Below are positions 35,726 to 45,841 of a DNA stretch of 64,000 nucleotides, piece by piece. Source of the stretch: Dysgonomonas sp. ZJ279 (GTDB taxonomy: Bacteria > Bacteroidota > Bacteroidia > Bacteroidales > Dysgonomonadaceae); the NCBI RefSeq assembly GCF_011039205.1, contig NZ_JAAKEL010000006.1, forward strand, positions 124,001-188,000, read 5' to 3'. The notes beneath the pieces were generated by a model. The model did no database searches. It saw only the letters and a list, made by a program, of their open reading frames with translations, and was not told where the DNA came from. The position numbers were made by a program, and so were the translations under genes. Positions within the stretch are counted from its first letter, which is position 1, and each line of letters opens with the position of its first letter.

Positions 35726-37207
35726 TTATTGAATATAAGCTAAACTAGAGCTGATAAGATTTGAAATCCATCCCGGGAATAATCCCATACCAGCCACACA
35801 TATAATAAGCCCTACGACTGCTATCTTTTCGTGCCATACAGCATCAGTCAACTCCAAGTGATGCTCGTCTATCACCGGACCATATAGAATCTTACCTACC
35901 ACCTTAAGAATATATACAGCTGTTGCCACAATAGAAGAGATGGCAATAATTGTAAATACACGATGGAAAGTATCTGCATGCTCGAATGAACCTACGAAGA
36001 TTGTCATTTCAGCAACGAATCCACTTAATCCCGGAAGCCCTAGGGATGCCAAACCGGCAATTACATAGGCAACACTCAAGAATGGCATAACTTTCATTAA
36101 GCCACCTAGCTGCCGTATATCACGTGTATGTGTGCGTCCGTATATCATACCTATCAGGGCGAAGAAAAGGGCTGTCATCAAACCATGAGACAACATTTGC
36201 ATCACGGCACCAGTCATAGCCGTCTTGTTCATCATCAGAACGGCAAAAAGTACCAGTCCGCAATGGCTAACAGATGAGTAAGCATTGATATATTTCAAGT
36301 CGGTTTGAGAAATAGCACCTAGTGCGCCATATATAACACTTATACCTGTAAGTATAATAAATATCCAGGAAAGTTCATCAGCCGCTTCGGGAAGCAAGCG
36401 CATAGCGATACGGAAGCAACCGTACCCCCCAAGTTTCATCAATACACCTGCATGGAGCATCGATACTGCTGTAGGTGCAGAAGCATGACCGTCGGGCGAC
36501 CAAGTATGGAAAGGGAATAAAGCACCTAATACACCAAAGCCAAGGAATGTCAATGGGAATATCCAATATTGAGCTCCGATAGGAATTGTGTTATTAGCAG
36601 CAATCTTCATTATATCGAATGTATGCTGACCGTCTATCAGAGGAGAGTTAAAATGAATACCTAATATTCCTACGAATAGGAATGCGGATCCCCCCATCAA
36701 CATTAACGTCAACTTCATAGCTGAATATTCTTTTCGTCCAGTACCCCAAAGTCCGATAAGTAAGTACATTGGAATCAAGGCTATCTCGTAGAAGAAGAAC
36801 ATAGTAAACATATCGAGAGAGATAAAGAATCCGTATACCCCGACCGAAAGGAGAGTTAGCCACATAAAGAAATCCTTAGGCAGCGGATTCATATTCCACG
36901 AAGCGAATGTGCCGGTGAGTATAATTACCGATGTCAATAGTATCATCAATACCGATATACCATCAGCACCTATCGAATAATGAATATTCAACGACTGATA
37001 CCAGACAGCATCGAACATAAATAACATTTCGGCAGTATTACCGGCTGCACGCTCCTGATAGAACATACATAATAATACCAATGCCAATATGACTTCGATA
37101 ACTGCACCTATCACTCCCACGGTGCGTACTTGCTTAATATTGCGGCAAGGAATAAATGCCAACAACATCACAACAGGTACAAGAACAAATAATGAAAGAA
37201 TATTCAT
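35726..37207 (-). CDS. nuoM: NADH-quinone oxidoreductase subunit M
   Basis: The 493-residue membrane-arm antiporter-like subunit contains the conserved GADGISVLMILLTSVI, FYEIALIPMYLLIGLWG (with the channel Glu) and ALFPFHTWSPDGHASAPTAVSM. It translocates protons with NuoL and NuoN. It lies 22 bases after nuoL and 50 bases before nuoN, in the same transcript. Confidence 0.96.
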   Translation of the reverse strand: MNILSLFVLVPVVMLLAFIPCRNIKQVRTVGVIGAVIEVILALVLLCMFYQERAAGNTAEMLFMFDAVWYQSLNIHYSIGADGISVLMILLTSVIILTGTFASWNMNPLPKDFFMWLTLLSVGVYGFFISLDMFTMFFFYEIALIPMYLLIGLWGTGRKEYSAMKLTLMLMGGSAFLFVGILGIHFNSPLIDGQHTFDIMKIAANNTIPIGAQYWIFPLTFLGFGVLGALFPFHTWSPDGHASAPTAVSMLHAGVLMKLGGYGCFRIAMRLLPEAADELSWIFIILTGISVIYGALGAISQTDLKYINAYSSVSHCGLVLFAVLMMNKTAMTGAVMQMLSHGLMTALFFALIGMIYGRTHTRDIRQLGGLMKVMPFLSVAYVIAGLASLGLPGLSGFVAEMTIFVGSFEHADTFHRVFTIIAISSIVATAVYILKVVGKILYGPVIDEHHLELTDAVWHEKIAVVGLIICVAGMGLFPGWISNLISSSLAYIQ

Positions 37208-37229
37208 CTTCTTATATTTTTACTAAATC

Positions 37230-39173
37230 TTAATTACAAACAAAACATACTACACAAAACGCGAATCCAACTACCAGAATCAATGCTCCAACAAGATACG
37301 CCAGGGCATATTGTTGTATACGACCCGATTGAAATCCTTTGATCGTATCGGAAGCTGCATTGGTAACGTCAGCCAGCGAATCCATAAATCCATCGACATA
37401 CGTTTTGTCGAACCATGCGATAGGGCGAGAAATGCAGTTGAATATTATTTTACGCGTAACGAATAACCACAATTCATCGAAATAGAATTTATGATATGCC
37501 CAGTTATAAAATCCACCAAGAGTTGAAGCAATCTTGTCTGGTATATCGTTTTTCTTGAAGTATAATGCAAATGCCACGCCAATACCGATAAGAGATATAA
37601 CGACACTTGTGATAGCAACCTGCATATCGATATGAGCCTCGAACGGTGCTCTGTCTGATGTAATTAATTGACTAAATGGAACCCATCCTGCAACAAAAGC
37701 AAAGACAGCAAGTATTATCAATGGGATTGTCATTGTCGGACCAGCCTCGTGAGGTTCATGATGGTAATGTTTATTTTTTTCATAAAAGAATATACGGAAA
37801 AATAAACGAGACATATAGAATGCTGTAAGTCCGGCAGATACAGACAATATAGCATATATTGCCTTATTATGTTCAAAAGCAGCAGCTAATATTTCGTCTT
37901 TACTGTAAAAACCCGAAAACGGAGGGATACCGGCAATAGCCAGCCATGCAATTCCAAATGTAATACATGTGATCGGCAGCTTTTTGAAAAGACCGCCCAT
38001 ATCACCCATCTCGTTGCTATGTACAGCATGAATAATAGCACCTGCGCATAAGAATAGTAATGCTTTAAAGAAAGCATGTGTAAATAGATGGAACATACCA
38101 GCCATATACCCTAAACCGTCGTGTCCTCCAAATTTGGAAACACCTAACGAAGTAAGCATAAAGGCTATTTGCGAGATCGTAGAAAACGCTAAAACTCGTT
38201 TTATATCGGTCTGAGTACATGCTACCACAGCGGCAAACAGAGCCGTTATAGAACCTACCCATGCTATTATCTCAAGTACATCGGGTGCTCCGAAAGCGTA
38301 TATAGGGAATAAACGCGCTACAAGAAATACCCCTGCAACAACCATAGTCGCAGCATGGATAAGTGCCGAAGCGGGTGTTGGCCCTTCCATCGCATCGGGT
38401 AACCATATATGGAACGGCATCATAGCCGATTTTCCTGCACCACCCATAAAGATAAGCAACATGGCCCACGAAAGGACAGATAACCCTACGAAGGAAGTTC
38501 CTTGCATAGTTGCAATAAACGGAGCTCCTTGTGTAGTAAGTGCTACAAAATCGAATGTATTGGAGTAGAAAGATAGCAACAGGATACCTACAAGGAAAAA
38601 GAAGTCGGCAAAACGTGTAACTATAAATGCTTTTTTCGCAGCAGCAACTGCCGACGGTTTCATATAATAAAAACTGATAAGCAAGAAAGAAGATACCCCC
38701 ACAAGCTCCCAGAAAATATACATTTGGAAAATGTTGGTTGCTACAACCAAGCCTAGCATCGAGAAACTGAATAGTGAAAGGAATGCGTAATAACGTTGAA
38801 ATCCTTTTTCACCTTTCATATAGCCTAAGCTATATATGTGCACCATCAGCGAAACGGTTGTGATAACGATAAGCATCATTACCGAAATAGGATCTAGATA
38901 CATACCCAAATCGATATGAAGATGATCAGTAAAACGCAACCATTCGAAATTAATCACATTGATTGCTGCATAAGCACCATCAGCACCCACACCTATGCCA
39001 AAGAAATATTGATATCCGGTGAGATAGGCCAATATAGCCATCACCGACAATGATATTGTACCTAATGTACCTGCCACAACAGGTTTCATATATTTACCTC
39101 CTAAACCCAGAATGAGGAACATTATGGCGGGAAGTACAACTATGAGTATCGAATAATTAAAATTATAATCCAT
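37230..39173 (-). CDS. nuoL: NADH-quinone oxidoreductase subunit L
   Basis: The 647-residue distal antiporter-like subunit has the typical core (FSMLGLVVATNIFQMYIFWE near 137, the MMPFHIWLPDAMEGPTPASA motif near 241 with the conserved Lys/Glu/His residues). The C-terminal extension (about 500-647) contains the long lateral helix of the family. Length is in the usual range. It starts 23 bases after the nuoK stop. Confidence 0.96.
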   Translation of the reverse strand: MDYNFNYSILIVVLPAIMFLILGLGGKYMKPVVAGTLGTISLSVMAILAYLTGYQYFFGIGVGADGAYAAINVINFEWLRFTDHLHIDLGMYLDPISVMMLIVITTVSLMVHIYSLGYMKGEKGFQRYYAFLSLFSFSMLGLVVATNIFQMYIFWELVGVSSFLLISFYYMKPSAVAAAKKAFIVTRFADFFFLVGILLLSFYSNTFDFVALTTQGAPFIATMQGTSFVGLSVLSWAMLLIFMGGAGKSAMMPFHIWLPDAMEGPTPASALIHAATMVVAGVFLVARLFPIYAFGAPDVLEIIAWVGSITALFAAVVACTQTDIKRVLAFSTISQIAFMLTSLGVSKFGGHDGLGYMAGMFHLFTHAFFKALLFLCAGAIIHAVHSNEMGDMGGLFKKLPITCITFGIAWLAIAGIPPFSGFYSKDEILAAAFEHNKAIYAILSVSAGLTAFYMSRLFFRIFFYEKNKHYHHEPHEAGPTMTIPLIILAVFAFVAGWVPFSQLITSDRAPFEAHIDMQVAITSVVISLIGIGVAFALYFKKNDIPDKIASTLGGFYNWAYHKFYFDELWLFVTRKIIFNCISRPIAWFDKTYVDGFMDSLADVTNAASDTIKGFQSGRIQQYALAYLVGALILVVGFAFCVVCFVCN

Positions 39174-39196
39174 ATCGAGTAATTATTTCCTTCTAC

Positions 39197-39541
39197 TTAG
39201 TGTTTCATTGTTGTTATATTCTCATCTACATATATACTCTTCACATTACGGTATATATTGATGATAATAGCAATTGCCACAGCTGTTTCGGCAGCAGCAA
39301 TACCTATCGCAAACATAGCAAAGAAAAATCCTTCCAATTGTCCGGGATATAAATAGCGGTTAAACACCACAAAGTTGATATCGGCTGCATTCAGCATCAG
39401 CTCAACCGAAATTAAGACCATAAGCATATTCTTACGCGAAAGAAATCCGTATACTCCTGCAAAGAACATAATCGTACTTACAACCAGATATGCCTCGATA
39501 GGCACTGGTCCCGACAGAAAACTTGTAATAAAATCAAACAT
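39197..39541 (-). CDS. nuoK: NADH-quinone oxidoreductase subunit K
   Basis: The 114-residue subunit has three membrane helices. It carries the conserved motif SVELMLNAADINFVVFNRYL (about 44-63) with the membrane-embedded Glu involved in coupling. It lies 11 bases downstream of nuoJ. Confidence 0.95.
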   Translation of the reverse strand: MFDFITSFLSGPVPIEAYLVVSTIMFFAGVYGFLSRKNMLMVLISVELMLNAADINFVVFNRYLYPGQLEGFFFAMFAIGIAAAETAVAIAIIINIYRNVKSIYVDENITTMKH

Positions 39542-39552
39542 AATTATATCTT

Positions 39553-40056
39553 TTATCTCTTTCTAGCAATCATTATACCTCCAATAATACAAGCCAGAAG
39601 TAGCAAACTGATTGCTTCGAACGGCAACATATATTGGTATTTATCTGTACCCATCAACGTAAAACCTACCTGACGCATATCTAACTCGTCTTGTTTAATA
39701 TAGGTATAGAACTTAGCCACATTATGGAAGATGATATGTCCGCAGATAGCAATACCCGCAAGGGCTGCCAGAGCTGAGATGAACATTCGTTTGGGTTTTT
39801 CGAACTTCACTGCTTCTCCCGGTTGATTGGTCAATAGGATAGCAAAAATAAATAAGACCATAACCCCTCCTGCATATACAGCGATCTGTATAGCCATAAG
39901 GAAATGATAGTCTAATAGTAAATAAAGACCGCCCGTAGCCAACAGCACAAAAAGCAAGAAGGTTGCCGAACGGATGATGCGTTGCGATGTAACAGCCAAA
40001 AGAGAGGATGCTACAATAATCGTCGCTAAAATGTAAAATATAATTTGCTCTGCCAT
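39553..40056 (-). CDS. nuoJ: NADH-quinone oxidoreductase subunit J
   Basis: The 167-residue subunit has five hydrophobic segments and the family pattern IQIAVYAGGVMVLFIFAILL (about 56-75). A longer loop between the fourth and fifth segments is visible. It lies 25 bases after nuoI and before nuoK, as in other Bacteroidetes clusters. Confidence 0.95.
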   Translation of the reverse strand: MAEQIIFYILATIIVASSLLAVTSQRIIRSATFLLFVLLATGGLYLLLDYHFLMAIQIAVYAGGVMVLFIFAILLTNQPGEAVKFEKPKRMFISALAALAGIAICGHIIFHNVAKFYTYIKQDELDMRQVGFTLMGTDKYQYMLPFEAISLLLLACIIGGIMIARKR

Positions 40057-40081
40057 AATCCCGTGATTATCGTATGTTATG

Positions 40082-40843
40082 TTATTCTTTACCTTCTGTC
40101 TTATCCGCGCCCTTTTCAGGTGCAGGAACAGAATCCTTAGTTGTTTCAGACTCTTTTACCTCCACTGTCGGCTCAATTGTGGGTTTTACCTCAACCACCG
40201 GTTTTGGCGCTTCCACTTTAGCCTCTTTTACTGCCTCTACCAAATTATTCAATGCAGATGTAGCTGTCGCAGGAGTTTCAGCTTTAGCTTCTATTGCTTT
40301 TTCAGTAGGTGCTACAGAAGCAGCAACTTCCACTTTTGGTGCAGTCGGTTTGTCAACTACAGGCTTAGACTCTTTTTTCTTTTCGCGAAGTTTTGAACCT
40401 TCATTATTTAATTTCTGAATCAACTTGCTACGGGTAAACAACGAATTCTCGAACGTACCGCTGAATTTGATTGCATCCGAAGGACATGTTATTACACAAA
40501 GATTACAGAAGGTACACATACCAAGATCATAGAAATATTCATCAAGAATTTTCTTTTTCTTGCCGTCTTCTGTTTCTATCGTTTTCGAAACGATTCTAAT
40601 CGTTCCGTTCGGGCAGTTCATCTGACAAATACCACAAGATGTACAAGCGTGCTCGTTATTCTCGTCGTGGGGCATAACCAGTTCGCCACGAAAACGATCG
40701 GCAATCACTAGTGTTGCTCTGTTTTCAGGATACTGCTCTGTAATTTTCTTTGTCCATAGCTCCTTCCATGTCACACCCATACCTGTGAGTAACGACTTGA
40801 TTCCGCCAAATAAACCTGAAAAATATTCTGATACTGAACTCAT
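40082..40843 (-). CDS. nuoI: NADH-quinone oxidoreductase subunit I with extended C-terminal tail
   Basis: The first 150 residues contain two 4Fe-4S ligand sets: Cys67, 70, 73, 77 (CTSCGICQMNCP) and Cys110, 113, 116, 120 (CTFCNLCVITCP). These pass electrons towards the quinone site. After about residue 150 there is a ~100-residue low-complexity tail rich in Glu, Lys, Ala, Pro and Val, absent from the E. coli subunit (180 residues). With no NADH-dehydrogenase module genes in the cluster, the tail might help dock an alternative electron donor; this is inference. Confidence 0.93.
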   Translation of the reverse strand: MSSVSEYFSGLFGGIKSLLTGMGVTWKELWTKKITEQYPENRATLVIADRFRGELVMPHDENNEHACTSCGICQMNCPNGTIRIVSKTIETEDGKKKKILDEYFYDLGMCTFCNLCVITCPSDAIKFSGTFENSLFTRSKLIQKLNNEGSKLREKKKESKPVVDKPTAPKVEVAASVAPTEKAIEAKAETPATATSALNNLVEAVKEAKVEAPKPVVEVKPTIEPTVEVKESETTKDSVPAPEKGADKTEGKE

Positions 40844-40859
40844 TTTATTCTGCTATAAA

Positions 40860-41987
40860 TTAAAACATTCGAGGAAATATAGTAGGCAACCAGTCAGATA
40901 ATGTCCATCCTGCCAAAACAATAATTACCATCAATAATATATTTACTACGTTGATTGGCAATAAATATTTCCATTCAAGAGTTAACAATTGGTCTATACG
41001 CAAACGAGGGAATGTCCATCTCACCCATAAACTTACAAATACCAATACGCCTGTTTTACCAAAAAACCAAACATAAGAAGGAATATAATTCATCCATTCG
41101 TTAAAGGTTTCCCATCCATGTACCTGTATCGGCATCCATCCGCCTAAGAATACTGTGCAAGCAATCCCTGCCACAATAAACATATTCAAATACTCAGCCA
41201 GATAAAAGAATCCAAATTGAAGACCCGAATACTCTGTATGATAGCCGGCTGTCAATTCTGATTCTGCTTCGGGTAAGTCGAAAGGACCACGATTGGTTTC
41301 GGCATGACCCGATATAAGGTAAATCACAAATGCGATTACTGATACTATATGACCATTGAAAAGATTCCAGCAATATTCTTGTCTTGCTATCATTTCAGAA
41401 AACTGCATGGTTCCCGATAATATAACCATCGTCATCAATGCTAGTCCTGCTGAAAGTTCGTAACTGATAAACTGCGCACCGCTTCGCATAGCACCAATCA
41501 TCGAATACTTATTGTTACTAGACCATCCTGCTAATAGGACACCAATGATACCTATCGATGATACTGCTATAACATAAAATACTCCGATATTAAAATCGAC
41601 AGCTTGCAATCCCTTTCCAAAAGGTAATGCTCCAAATGTCAGCATAGATGCTACAATCATAAAGAAAGGAGCAGCATAGAACAAGAATTTATCGACATTA
41701 TTGATTTCGATAATCTCCTTGATCAATATCTTCAACATATCGGCAACACTCTGTATCGATCCGTATTTACCTACACGGTTAGGACCGACGCGAGCCTGAA
41801 AGAATGCAGTTATCTTACGTTCTGCATAAATCAATATCAGAGCCAACAATGCATACATAAGCAGTAAAGCAACTCCTACAAGTACAAACTGGATTAAAAG
41901 TACCGCAAATTCGGGTAAATTAGCTCGCAGTGTTGTATCTAACCAACTTGTTAGCTGAGAAATTTCAAATGAAACCTTTAACAACAT
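40860..41987 (-). CDS. nuoH: NADH-quinone oxidoreductase subunit H
   Basis: The 375-residue membrane subunit links the peripheral arm to the membrane arm and forms part of the quinone chamber. The conserved [24 protein letters not shown] region lies near residue 61 and [20 protein letters not shown] near 234; charged residues in both are typical. About eight hydrophobic segments are present. It sits between nuoCD and nuoI. Confidence 0.96.
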   Translation of the reverse strand: MLLKVSFEISQLTSWLDTTLRANLPEFAVLLIQFVLVGVALLLMYALLALILIYAERKITAFFQARVGPNRVGKYGSIQSVADMLKILIKEIIEINNVDKFLFYAAPFFMIVASMLTFGALPFGKGLQAVDFNIGVFYVIAVSSIGIIGVLLAGWSSNNKYSMIGAMRSGAQFISYELSAGLALMTMVILSGTMQFSEMIARQEYCWNLFNGHIVSVIAFVIYLISGHAETNRGPFDLPEAESELTAGYHTEYSGLQFGFFYLAEYLNMFIVAGIACTVFLGGWMPIQVHGWETFNEWMNYIPSYVWFFGKTGVLVFVSLWVRWTFPRLRIDQLLTLEWKYLLPINVVNILLMVIIVLAGWTLSDWLPTIFPRMF

Positions 41988-42022
41988 ATATTTCTTTATA
42001 TTGATAAAATAAATAATCTTTT

Positions 42023-43651
42023 TTAGCGATCGATATCAGGTATCACATAATCCATAGATCCTCCGATACCAATAAAATCGGATATCTTTTCTTCGGCACA
42101 GATTATCGGCATAACCGAAACTGCTGCCATCGACGGAGAACGGAATTTCATGCGATAAGGAGTTTTGTCTCCCCTACTTTGGATAAATACACCAAATTCG
42201 CCACGAGCAGCTTCCACTCGTTGAAAATAGTCACCTTCGGGTAATTTGATGATGGCTTTAGTTTTAGCCTGAATATCACCTTCGGGTATATTGTCTATCA
42301 ATTGCTCTATAATTTTCAATGATTCTTCTATTTCATCAAGACGATTCAAATATCTTGCATATGAGTCGCACTCATTACGAATAACCTCTGTAAACTGAAC
42401 CTTATCATATAAGGCATAAGGTTGATGTTTACGCATATCGCAAGAAAAACCCGAACCTCGTCCGGCCGGACCGGTTACCGCATACGAAATTGCATCTTCT
42501 GTAGTAAGAATGCCGATGTTTTTCATACGGCCTACTGCAATTACATTGCCTGTAAATAGTTTATCGTATTGCTTAAGGTGCTTCCTCATATAAGGAATAA
42601 ATTCCTTTACATCTTTTTGGAAGTCTTTATAAATATCGAACATTACACCACCAATCACATTATAATTGATGATCAAACGTCCACCTGATGTTTTTTCTAT
42701 AATATTAAGTATCTGCTCACGCTCACGCATTCCATAAATAAATGCTGTAGTAGCACCAAGGTCCATACACATAGTACCCCATGCAATAAGGTGAGAGTCG
42801 ATACGGTTAAGCTCATCCATAATGGTACGGATGTATTGCGCTCTCTCGGGCACTTCTATTTCAGCCGCTTTCTCAACACACATACACAGTGCATGGCGGT
42901 TGATATTGGCAGATAAATAGTCTAAACGATCGGTTAAATGAAGAATTTGAGGATAGGTCATATTCTCGCACATCTTCTCAATTCCACGATGAATATATCC
43001 GCTATGAACATCTATCTTTTTTACAATCTCACCGTCTAACGCAACTCTAAAGTGCATTACACCATGAGTGGATGGATGTTGTGGTCCTATATTGATGATA
43101 TAAGCGTCATCTGCAAAGATGTTATTTTTCTCCTCTTTCAGTCCTTGCGGAGTCTCTACTATTCGCGGAGCAATATCTTCAATCTCTTTACTTTCTAAAG
43201 AAACAGGATTCAAAACAGGATTTGCATCATAATCTTTCCTCAACGGAAAGCCAACCCAATCACTGTTAAGAAAGAAACGTCTCATATCGGGATTGTTTAT
43301 AAAACGGATACCCAACATAGCAAATACTTCTCGCTCATTATAGTGAGCTGTCCCCCAAAGATCGGTAACAGTATATAATAAAGGTTTTTCTCTATCTGTT
43401 GTACCTGTTTCGATAACAAGCTCTTTAGTAAGATCTTTGGATGAAGAAAGCAGGTATATTACACCTAATTTTTCTCCCCAATCCATTCCTGTTAGCTGGG
43501 CCAGATAGTCGAACGGCAATTCGGCATGATAACGAAGAGTTTTTGCTAAATGACGCAATTTGTTAGGCTCTACAGTTACCGTAAGCTTATTTCTTTCTTC
43601 GATAACAGCCTCCGGTACAGCATCGAGTATTACCTTCTTGATATTTTCCAT
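42023..43651 (-). CDS. nuoCD: NADH-quinone oxidoreductase subunit C/D (fused)
   Basis: The 542-residue protein is a fusion: NuoC at about 1-130 and NuoD from about 165 ([21 protein letters not shown]). NuoD motifs include [33 protein letters not shown] and the C-terminal DYVIPDIDR. Together with NuoB it forms the quinone site of the connecting module. Such fusions are common in Bacteroidetes and some other bacteria. It lies 65 bases after nuoB. Confidence 0.95.
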   Translation of the reverse strand: MENIKKVILDAVPEAVIEERNKLTVTVEPNKLRHLAKTLRYHAELPFDYLAQLTGMDWGEKLGVIYLLSSSKDLTKELVIETGTTDREKPLLYTVTDLWGTAHYNEREVFAMLGIRFINNPDMRRFFLNSDWVGFPLRKDYDANPVLNPVSLESKEIEDIAPRIVETPQGLKEEKNNIFADDAYIINIGPQHPSTHGVMHFRVALDGEIVKKIDVHSGYIHRGIEKMCENMTYPQILHLTDRLDYLSANINRHALCMCVEKAAEIEVPERAQYIRTIMDELNRIDSHLIAWGTMCMDLGATTAFIYGMREREQILNIIEKTSGGRLIINYNVIGGVMFDIYKDFQKDVKEFIPYMRKHLKQYDKLFTGNVIAVGRMKNIGILTTEDAISYAVTGPAGRGSGFSCDMRKHQPYALYDKVQFTEVIRNECDSYARYLNRLDEIEESLKIIEQLIDNIPEGDIQAKTKAIIKLPEGDYFQRVEAARGEFGVFIQSRGDKTPYRMKFRSPSMAAVSVMPIICAEEKISDFIGIGGSMDYVIPDIDR

Positions 43652-43716
43652 CGATTATTAATAAATAAAAGGCAAGGGATAAGCGAACTTACTCCTCCAT
43701 TCAATATCTTTTGTTT

Positions 43717-44280
43717 TTACTTTTTTACTTTGAATAAGAATCGCTCTACTTTTATTTTACGTTGCAATTGCATCAATCCGTAAAACAAGGCTTCGGGGCG
43801 GGGCGGGCATCCCGGAATATATACATCTACAGGAATAACTTCGTCAACGCCTTTCACTACATGATAAGAATCGACAAACGGACCCCCCGAAATAGCACAA
43901 CTACCCATTGCCACTACATATTTAGGTTCGGCCATCTGATCATAAACACGCTTCAACAATGGAGCCATTTTATGCACGATAGTGCCTGCCACTACAATTG
44001 TATCTGCCTGACGTGGACTGTTACGTGTAACCTCCATGCCAAAACGAGCCAGATCGTATTTTGAAGCAGCCGATGCCATAAACTCAATACCACAACAGCT
44101 TGTAGCAAAAGCCAAAGGCCATATAGAATTAGATCGTCCCCAGTTTATTAGATCGTCAAGTTTACCGACTACAATACCAACTCCGTTGGATTGAAGCTCT
44201 TTAACGTATTCTTCAAGGTATTCGTTATCTTTAAATTCCTCATTCGGAATCCCTTTTATATATATATTCTTTACTTCCAT
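43717..44280 (-). CDS. nuoB: NADH-quinone oxidoreductase subunit B
   Basis: The start at 44280 ([10 protein letters not shown]) is preferred over an upstream in-frame ATG at 44301, giving 187 residues and a 10-bp overlap with nuoA. The four N2-cluster cysteines are evident: tandem CC in [10 protein letters not shown], then Cys in [10 protein letters not shown] and in [11 protein letters not shown]. It carries the last iron-sulfur cluster before quinone. Confidence 0.94.
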   Translation of the reverse strand: MEVKNIYIKGIPNEEFKDNEYLEEYVKELQSNGVGIVVGKLDDLINWGRSNSIWPLAFATSCCGIEFMASAASKYDLARFGMEVTRNSPRQADTIVVAGTIVHKMAPLLKRVYDQMAEPKYVVAMGSCAISGGPFVDSYHVVKGVDEVIPVDVYIPGCPPRPEALFYGLMQLQRKIKVERFLFKVKK

Positions 44281-44624
44281 GACAAAGCTCCTTTCCTCCA
44301 AGCATAGGCTAAGCCTAGACCTAATATCAATATGAAAAATAATATGCTATACAAACCCTGCATACCCAAGTCACGCACTACTGTTGCCCACGGGAACAAG
44401 AATATAGTTTCCACGTCAAACATCAGATAAAGAATGGCATACAGATAATATCCCACTTTAAATTGCATCCACGATGTGCCATGTGTAGGAATACCACACT
44501 CATAAGGCTCACCTTTTTGCGCATTAAATGATTTAGGAGAGAGCAACAGGGCCATGCCCAAACCGGCACAGACTAAGGTCATCCCTGTAACTAAAACGAC
44601 TAAAAAAAGAGCAGAAGAACTCAT
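44271..44624 (-). CDS. nuoA: NADH-quinone oxidoreductase subunit A
   Basis: The 117-residue subunit has three membrane segments and the conserved loop [20 protein letters not shown] with the key cysteine (Cys43 region), plus [13 protein letters not shown]. It is the first gene of the operon and overlaps nuoB by 10 bp. Confidence 0.95.
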   Translation of the reverse strand: MSSSALFLVVLVTGMTLVCAGLGMALLLSPKSFNAQKGEPYECGIPTHGTSWMQFKVGYYLYAILYLMFDVETIFLFPWATVVRDLGMQGLYSILFFILILGLGLAYAWRKGALSWK

Positions 44625-44731
44625 ATTTTTATTTTAAAGTTAGATCTATTATAGTTTTATAGTATTTCAGTTCCTTTATCAAACGATTGTAATAAGAAAT
44701 ATAATATAATACACTCCATACACAATGGGCG

Positions 44732-44763
44732 CAAAATTAAAATTTTATTTCGTTATACACAAA
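44732..44763 (-). promoter_or_regulatory. Promoter of the nuo operon
   Basis: On the minus strand TTTG (44760-44763) and TAATTTTG (44732-44739) are 20 bp apart and match the Bacteroidetes consensus. The start point would be near 44725, a leader of about 100 bases before nuoA. Confidence 0.6.
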
Positions 44764-44816
44764 CTTAAGACGCCAAATAATCGAAAATTGTCAACTGAAC
44801 ATTACAAAATTAACTG

Positions 44817-45743
44817 TTATGCCTTCTCCTTAACGATATAAATAGGTCTTCTCTTTGTTTCAAGATATGTTTTTGACAAATATTGGCCAAGAATACCCAA
44901 GCAGAAAAGCTGGATACCGCCAATGAAAAATATAATACAAATAGTAGAAGGATACCCATCTACAGGATCTCCCCAGATAAGTGTTTTCATTATGATGACA
45001 CAAATCATCAGAAAGGCGATGACACAAAACAAAATCCCAAAAGCCGATGCTATATATAAAGGTCTTGTAGAAAAAGCAATGATACCCTCTATCGAATAAA
45101 AGAACAAACTCAGAAACGACCACTTAGTAGCACCTGCAACCCGCTCTATATTTTCATACGAAATCCATTTAGTATTGAACCCGACCCAGCCGAAAATACC
45201 TTTTGAAAAACGGTTATACTCGCTCAAGTCAATTATGGCATTTACCATTTGGCGGCTCATCAGGCGAAAATCACGAGCACCATCTACAATTTCGGTATCT
45301 GATATTTTATTTATCAACTGATAAAACTGCTTAGCAAAGAAAGATCGTATTGCCGGCTCCCCTTTGCGATCGAGGCGACGGGTTGCTACACAATCGTAGT
45401 CTTCGGTTTTAAGAGTATCATACATCTCTTTTAATAACGATGGCGGATCTTGTAAATCGGCATCCATCAATGCGACATAATCGCCTGTCGACGCCTCTAG
45501 CCCGGCATAAATACCGGCTTCTTTGCCAAAGTTACGAGAGAATGATACATAACGGACACGGTTATCCACATCTTTAAGTCCTTTGATTACCGATAATGTT
45601 TTATCTTTCGATCCGTCATTAACAAAAATAAATTCGAACTCTTGCCCGGACATACCTTCTGTTACTTTCTTTAGTTCTTCATAAAGGAAGGGAAGTGCTT
45701 GCTCTTCATTATAGCAAGGTATTATTAAGGATATTTTATCCAT
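44817..45743 (-). CDS. Family 2 glycosyltransferase (polyprenyl-phosphate sugar synthase type)
   Basis: The 308-residue protein has a GT2 domain (about 3-225) with LIIPCYNEEQALPFLYEEL, the donor motif FVNDGSKDKT and the DADLQDPPSLL motif. Two membrane helices follow (about 232-255 and 268-290). This matches GtrB/DPM1-like synthases that make a polyprenyl-phosphate sugar donor for GT-C enzymes. It is next to a multi-span GT-C-like protein (45842-47410), which may use the product, although the two genes are 100 bases apart. Confidence 0.88.
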   Translation of the reverse strand: MDKISLIIPCYNEEQALPFLYEELKKVTEGMSGQEFEFIFVNDGSKDKTLSVIKGLKDVDNRVRYVSFSRNFGKEAGIYAGLEASTGDYVALMDADLQDPPSLLKEMYDTLKTEDYDCVATRRLDRKGEPAIRSFFAKQFYQLINKISDTEIVDGARDFRLMSRQMVNAIIDLSEYNRFSKGIFGWVGFNTKWISYENIERVAGATKWSFLSLFFYSIEGIIAFSTRPLYIASAFGILFCVIAFLMICVIIMKTLIWGDPVDGYPSTICIIFFIGGIQLFCLGILGQYLSKTYLETKRRPIYIVKEKA

Positions 45744-45841
45744 GATATTGCAAATTTAGATAAAAACAATATTATAAAGTTTGATCATTTCTGAATCACA
45801 AAGCTAATAATAAATAGAATACAGATCTTTGTTATCTTTAA

